Assembly (NCBI GenBank): GCA_045654685.1
Contig: JAZONV010000023.1
Span: 39,283-103,282 of the forward strand
Source of the DNA: RGIG1828 sp045654685
GTDB lineage: Bacteria; Bacillota; Clostridia; UMGS1810
Length of the DNA stretch: 64,000 bases
Direction: 5' to 3'
This document shows positions 60,106 to 64,000 of this stretch, piece by piece (within the stretch, counting starts at the first letter, position 1; the number at the start of each line of letters is the position of its first letter). The notes beneath the pieces are model-generated. The model made no database searches, had not been told where the DNA came from, and saw nothing but the letters and a program-made list of their open reading frames with translations. A program made the translations under genes and the position numbers.

Positions 60106-61248
60106 CTATTTCATAATTTTTCTGAGAATGGGGATTTCCTTTGTCAGCACATCTATGGTATATTTCACATCTTCCATGGTATTGAATGATGAGAAAGAAA
60201 ACCTTATTGCACTATCTATCACATCGTTTTTAAGTTTCATTTCCTTCAAAACATAACTGTATTTATTCTTTTTGGAATTGCAGGCAGAGCCTGTGGATAT
60301 ATAGATTCCTTTTGATTCAAGAATATGAAGAAGAACCTCTGATTTCACACCGGGAAAGGATACATTCAGAATTGAGTATATGGAATTGTCAGGCGAATTG
60401 ATAACAATATTTTCTATGTTCTCAACAAGTCCATCCGCAAGTGCTTTTTTTATGTTACATACAGTTTGTCCGTCATTATCCATATTTTCAAACTTTATTT
60501 TTGCAGCCTTTGCAAAACCCAAAATTCCTGCAACATTTTCCGTCCCCGAACGAAGGCCTCTTTCCTGCTTTCCGCCTAAAGATATGGGATTAATTTTAAC
60601 TCCCTTTTTCACATATAGAGCACCCACACCGTTCGGTCCATGAATTTTATGAGATGATATTGAAAGCATATCAATTCCCATCTTTTTCACATTTACGGGA
60701 ATTTTGCCGTAACTCTGAACTGCGTCAACATGAAGCATGCACTTTTTATGGTCACAAAGAGAAGATATCTCCTCTATCGGAAAAATCGCTCCGTTTTCGT
60801 TGTTCACATGCATAAAACTCAAAAGAATGGTGTTTTCGTCTATTGAATTTTTAAGCATTTCCAAATCGGGCATTCCGTTGGAATCCACATCTACATACAC
60901 CACATCAAAGCCTTCTGATTCAAGGTGTGAAAACGCTTCTAAAACTGCAGCATGCTCAGTTTTTTGCGTTATGACACGTTTTCCTGAACGTCTGTTGGCT
61001 TTGGCATATCCGATTATGGCAAGATTGTCGCTTTCTGTTCCTCCTGATGTAAAGTATATCTCATCTTCTGTCCCATTAACAGTACTGCTGATATATTTCC
61101 TCGCATCATTCAAAGCATCTTCTGCCTTTTTTCCCATACGGTGAAGGGAAGAAGGATTTGCATATAAATTCAGCATTGTGTCGCTGACAGTTTTTGCAAC
61201 TTCCGGATATACCGGAGTGGTTGCGCTGTTATCAAAATATATATCCAT
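60106..61248 (-). CDS. Cysteine desulfurase (IscS/NifS type)
   Basis: 380 aa from ATG 61248. PLP lysine in SISSHKIHGPNGVGALYV; substrate-cysteine loop YISTGSACNSKK; N-terminal IYFDNSATTPVYPEV. It supplies persulfide sulfur, here most probably to ThiI next to it. First gene of the seven-gene minus-strand run that ends with pgsA. Confidence 0.95.
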   Translation of the reverse strand: MDIYFDNSATTPVYPEVAKTVSDTMLNLYANPSSLHRMGKKAEDALNDARKYISSTVNGTEDEIYFTSGGTESDNLAIIGYAKANRRSGKRVITQKTEHAAVLEAFSHLESEGFDVVYVDVDSNGMPDLEMLKNSIDENTILLSFMHVNNENGAIFPIEEISSLCDHKKCMLHVDAVQSYGKIPVNVKKMGIDMLSISSHKIHGPNGVGALYVKKGVKINPISLGGKQERGLRSGTENVAGILGFAKAAKIKFENMDNDGQTVCNIKKALADGLVENIENIVINSPDNSIYSILNVSFPGVKSEVLLHILESKGIYISTGSACNSKKNKYSYVLKEMKLKNDVIDSAIRFSFSSFNTMEDVKYTIDVLTKEIPILRKIMK

Positions 61249-61295
61249 ATTAATTCTCTTTTCCAAAATCTATATATTGATAGTTATACATTTAT

Positions 61296-61324
61296 ATTCT
61301 ACCACATATATGATGTTTTTTCAA
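61296..61324 (-). promoter_or_regulatory. Promoter of the desulfurase-thiI-cinA-recA run
   Basis: The minus-strand TTGAAA (61319-61324), 17-bp spacer and TAGAAT (61296-61301). Confidence 0.6.
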
Positions 61325-61364
61325 GGGTAAACTTGTGTACAAAACAGAATAATCAAACATTTTC

Positions 61365-61393
61365 TTGACTAATCCCTCTGTTTTTTATATAAT
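61365..61393 (+). promoter_or_regulatory. Promoter of the DegV gene
   Basis: TTGACT (61365-61370), 17-bp spacer and TATAAT (61388-61393). Confidence 0.7.
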
Positions 61394-61439
61394 ATATATT
61401 GCATTATGGCATAATAGTATATATGAAAGGATATATAAC

Positions 61440-62306
61440 ATGGCTAAAATTAAAATTTTTACAGATTCAACTTCAGATATACCAAAGAATTTTCAGGAAG
61501 AATACGAGATTGAAGTTCTCCCTCTGGCAATACTTGACGGCGAAGATGAGTATGCTGACGGAATCTCAATGACTCCCTATGAGTTCTATGATTTTTTGGA
61601 AAGCAAGGAAAAACTCCCGTCAACATCACGTCCGACACCCGGAACATTTACCGACGCATATATGAAAGCATGGAAAGAGGGTTATTCTGACTTCATTTAT
61701 GTTTCCATCAATTCCAAAGGTTCGTCAACCTATCAGGGTGCAGTTTTGGAAATGGAAGATTTTTATGAGGACAACCCCGAAGCAAAAAACGATATGAAAA
61801 TCCATATTGTTGATTCTCTCACCTACAGCATGGGTTATGGATTTGCAGTTATTGAAGGTGCAAAGGCAATAAAAGACGGAAAAGATGCAGACGAAGTTAT
61901 TTCTGTCATCAAACAATGGCTTGACAATGTGAGAATATACTTTGTTCCCCTGAATTTGAAATATGTTAAAAAATCAGGAAGAGTATCTGCCGCTGCCGCT
62001 TTTGTCGGAGATGCTCTGGGATTAAAACCTGTTATAACATTTGAGAACGGTGAATCCAAGGTCATATCAAAAATACGAGGAGAAAAAAAGATTATTGGCG
62101 AAATCATAAAAATGGTTTCTGAAAACAGAGTTGAAAACACACCATACATTCTTGCAACAGGAATGAACAGAGAGCTCGGAGAAAAATTCGTATCCGAAAT
62201 AACTGATTCTCTCGGAGAAAAACCCTCTGTTGTATTTCCGGTGGGCTCTATCATTGCAATAAATTCAGGGCCTGACGTTTTGGGTATTATATTTAACGAA
62301 AAATAA
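61440..62306 (+). CDS. DegV-family fatty-acid-binding protein
   Basis: 288 aa from ATG 61440 with AAAGGA upstream. It has KIFTDSTSDIPKNF, LPSTSRPTPGTFTDAY, VSINSKGSSTYQGAV and LKYVKKSGRVSAAAAFVG, all DegV blocks. In Staphylococcus such proteins (FakB) present fatty acids to a kinase. No kinase gene is adjacent. Confidence 0.95.
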   Translation: MAKIKIFTDSTSDIPKNFQEEYEIEVLPLAILDGEDEYADGISMTPYEFYDFLESKEKLPSTSRPTPGTFTDAYMKAWKEGYSDFIYVSINSKGSSTYQGAVLEMEDFYEDNPEAKNDMKIHIVDSLTYSMGYGFAVIEGAKAIKDGKDADEVISVIKQWLDNVRIYFVPLNLKYVKKSGRVSAAAAFVGDALGLKPVITFENGESKVISKIRGEKKIIGEIIKMVSENRVENTPYILATGMNRELGEKFVSEITDSLGEKPSVVFPVGSIIAINSGPDVLGIIFNEK

Positions 62307-62327
62307 TTTATGAAAAGGAGAGATTTT

Positions 62328-63359
62328 ATGAAAAAAATCATTTCGTTTATCATAGTTCTTTTCATTCTGATTCACAATTTTGCATTTGCATCCGGTCAGG
62401 AATTTTATAATGAAGTTACAACAAACGGATTCAGAATTGTGTATACGGAAAAAAATGTAGTTCCGTCTCCGAGAGGTTCGGTTAATGTCTATGGAAAATG
62501 CGGTGTTTTAAATGCCGTTGGAGAATTCGTTGTTGAACCCGTATATGACAGCATTACTCCTTTCAAAGAAGGCAGAGCTTTGTTCAAAAAAGACGGAAAA
62601 TACGGATTTTTTGATGAAAACTGGCAAATAGCCATAGAACCAAAATATGTGGGAGCCGGCGAATTTTCAGAAGGCCTTGCAAATGTAGCAATTGAAGGAG
62701 GTCTTCAGGGCTACATTGACATATTCGGGAACACAGTAATACCCTTTGAATACTCAAGTACAGCTCCATTCAAAAACTCAATTGCCGCAGTTGGCGGAAG
62801 GGCTCAGGAAGGCTATTCTTTCCACACTTTTATCCCCTATGGAAAAATTGACAAATACGGAAATACAGTTGAACCGTTGATATTTGATCATTCAGGTGAA
62901 AATCTGCAGGTTATAAAAAGTCAGAGCATGATTGAAATAAATGGTGTGGTATATGACAACCGTGATCTTGCGTACCCATTTATAAACTATCTTGGTTATG
63001 CATACATCCCCCTCACCTTTGAAGCATGCAGAGCCCTTGGAATTTTGACACAATGGTCAGAAGAAACCGGCCTTGTTCTTTCAAAAGGAAGCGAAGATGC
63101 AAATCCCCCTGTGGGAACTTCTGTCATGGCAGATGGTGTCTATGAACAAGCTTATCTTTGTGAACAGCCTCTGACAATAAACGGCAAAGTGTATAGACAT
63201 ACAGACATATATTATCCTTTGATTTCCTACAAAAACGTTGTATATCTTCCGGTTTTGTGGAGACAGGGTATGGAAGAACTCGGCATAGAATATGAATATG
63301 TTTTGCCCCAAGGTATGGAAGGCAAAGTTATGGGAACCATGAAGTTCACTTCTAAATGA
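62328..63359 (+). CDS. Secreted WG-repeat protein with copper-amine-oxidase-N-like C-terminus
   Basis: 343 aa from ATG 62328 with AAAAGGAGA upstream. Signal peptide 1-21. WG/KWG-like repeats at about 45-190 (GKYGFFDENWQIAIEPKYV, QGYIDIFGNTVIPFEY, GKIDKYGNTVEPLIF). A stalk-type domain follows at about 200-340 (LAYPFINYLGYAYIPLTFEACRALGI and a second, partial repeat). Both parts are usual on clostridial cell-surface proteins; the exact role is unknown. It shares the stalk domain type with the M23 protein at 4198. Confidence 0.85.
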   Translation: MKKIISFIIVLFILIHNFAFASGQEFYNEVTTNGFRIVYTEKNVVPSPRGSVNVYGKCGVLNAVGEFVVEPVYDSITPFKEGRALFKKDGKYGFFDENWQIAIEPKYVGAGEFSEGLANVAIEGGLQGYIDIFGNTVIPFEYSSTAPFKNSIAAVGGRAQEGYSFHTFIPYGKIDKYGNTVEPLIFDHSGENLQVIKSQSMIEINGVVYDNRDLAYPFINYLGYAYIPLTFEACRALGILTQWSEETGLVLSKGSEDANPPVGTSVMADGVYEQAYLCEQPLTINGKVYRHTDIYYPLISYKNVVYLPVLWRQGMEELGIEYEYVLPQGMEGKVMGTMKFTSK

Positions 63360-63480
63360 TGTTGTAATCGAAAATATTAAGGGAATGTAAAAAAAGTCCA
63401 GACTGCAAAAAGGCAGTAATAATAATGAATATAGCACGCAAAATAAATCAGTAAATCACCTGATTTTACTACAAATGTTG

Positions 63481-63512
63481 AAAAACATCTTTTTTTGAAG
63501 ATGTTTTTCTTC
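63481..63512 (+). terminator. Terminator after the WG-repeat gene
   Basis: AAAAACATCTT (63481-63491) / AAGATGTTTTT (63498-63508) with a T-rich loop. Confidence 0.75.
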
Positions 63513-63579
63513 TATTATTTGCCTTTTTGCTATTGCCAAATCTCACCCTTGCAGTACCTTTGTACAGCTTCGGGTTATC

Positions 63580-63612
63580 ACTCAAAGCTCGGCTTCGCCT
63601 TGCTTTGAGTTC
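63580..63612. repeat. Intergenic hairpin
   Basis: ACTCAAAGC / GCTTTGAGT enclosing a GC-rich loop (CGGCTTCGCC). No gene is visible from 63360 to 64000 apart from these repeats. Confidence 0.6.
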
Positions 63613-63669
63613 GATTTGACAATTCTGAATCTTTTTTTCCTATTCCCAAAGGGACTGTCTCTTTAATTG

Positions 63670-64000
63670 TATAAACTAATAAATTGAAGTTTGTCTCACT
63701 AATGAAGAAGGAATACTGCTAATGCGAAAGCCCTCCTTGCCTAAAGGAGGGTGGCACGCGCCAGCGTGACGGGAGGATTTATTATTCATAGAAATATGCA
63801 CAAATGCTGTGTTTTCTAATGATTGTGTAAAGAAAATCCCCCTGGGGCTGTCTCACTAAAAAGTGGGACAGCATTTTTATTTCTTATTGAACAAATAAAA
63901 CAAATTGGAATTTATCTCACTAATGATGATGATAAAAACGCAAAAGCGAAAGCCCTCCTTGCCTAAAGGAGGGTGGCGCGCGACAGCGTGACGGGAGGAT
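63670..64000. repeat. Two copies of a roughly 100-bp intergenic repeat
   Basis: Copy 1 ends at about 63778; copy 2 runs to the window edge from about 63900. Each has TCTCACTAATGA, a variable stretch, then GCGAAAGCCCTCCTTGCCTA with its partner AAGGAGGG (hairpin), GTGGC, and CAGCGTGACGGGAGGAT. Between them GCTGTCTCACT/AGTGGGACAGC (63847-63872) plus ATTTTTAT is terminator-like. This looks like a dispersed small repeat family of this genome. Confidence 0.75.

Overview
The window looks like a chromosome segment of an endospore-forming, low-GC Clostridia-type Firmicute. The evidence is a SpoIVA gene, SD-type ribosome binding sites (GGAGG), copper-amine-oxidase-N stalk domains on secreted proteins, and a recA-recX-rimO-pgsA housekeeping run. 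I cannot name the genus.

The central observation is a split sporulation gene. spoIVA (spore coat basement-layer ATPase) starts at 6170 and runs correctly through His399 (7364-7366), then goes off into 12 foreign residues and a stop. Its missing 91 C-terminal residues lie 32.3 kb downstream (39671-39946). Joining the halves at the shared ATACATAT (7361-7368 / 39665-39672) restores a 490-aa SpoIVA with the motif SIHM-IRADIETEV. The interrupting DNA encodes a large serine recombinase (24963-26678). When its ends are joined they form a good attP dyad (19-bp arms matching 15/19 around a central CA). This is the layout of a skin-type element that must be excised in the mother cell to make a functional sporulation protein.

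The element is also modular. A 20.3-kb main body (7364-27677) is followed by five smaller segments (4.5, 1.8, 2.3, 2.6 and 0.86 kb). Each begins with a copy of the same site: an outward sigma-A-like promoter (lost in the last copy), the element's left att arm, the CA core, and a right half (called X here) that encodes a SpoIVA-like peptide. A hairpin terminator usually follows. The modules carry defence or toxin-antitoxin-like genes: a TOTE-type primase-helicase-nuclease, three AAA/DUF4143 ATPases, a DUF3990/HTH pair, a broken RNA ligase and a ParE/Phd pair. The result resembles an integron-like cassette array built on serine-recombinase sites inside a sporulation gene.

The main body holds two PD-(D/E)XK-like nuclease genes, a HipBA pair plus a second HipA-like kinase, and an ADP-ribose cluster (ADP-ribosylglycohydrolase, VWA, macro domain and a CFI-box repeat protein). 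It also holds a BrxC remnant fused head-on to a decapitated primase gene, MazF, a sigma-like regulator with three copies of a 38-bp candidate promoter, a DNA methyltransferase, the recombinase and a RelE/Phd pair.

Outside the element, the left flank (1-6100, mostly minus strand) has an RND efflux pump under a MarR repressor, a small membrane protein, an M23 peptidase with an altered zinc motif, a likely small RNA and a DUF6273 remnant. The right flank (40198-54445, plus strand) is an exopolysaccharide operon: glycosyltransferases, priming transferase, two Wzz-like proteins (one fused to a degenerate EAL domain), polymerase, flippase, HD-GYP protein and LicD. After it come pgsA, rimO, recX, recA, cinA, thiI and iscS on the minus strand, then a degV gene and a secreted WG-repeat protein, ending in intergenic hairpin repeats.
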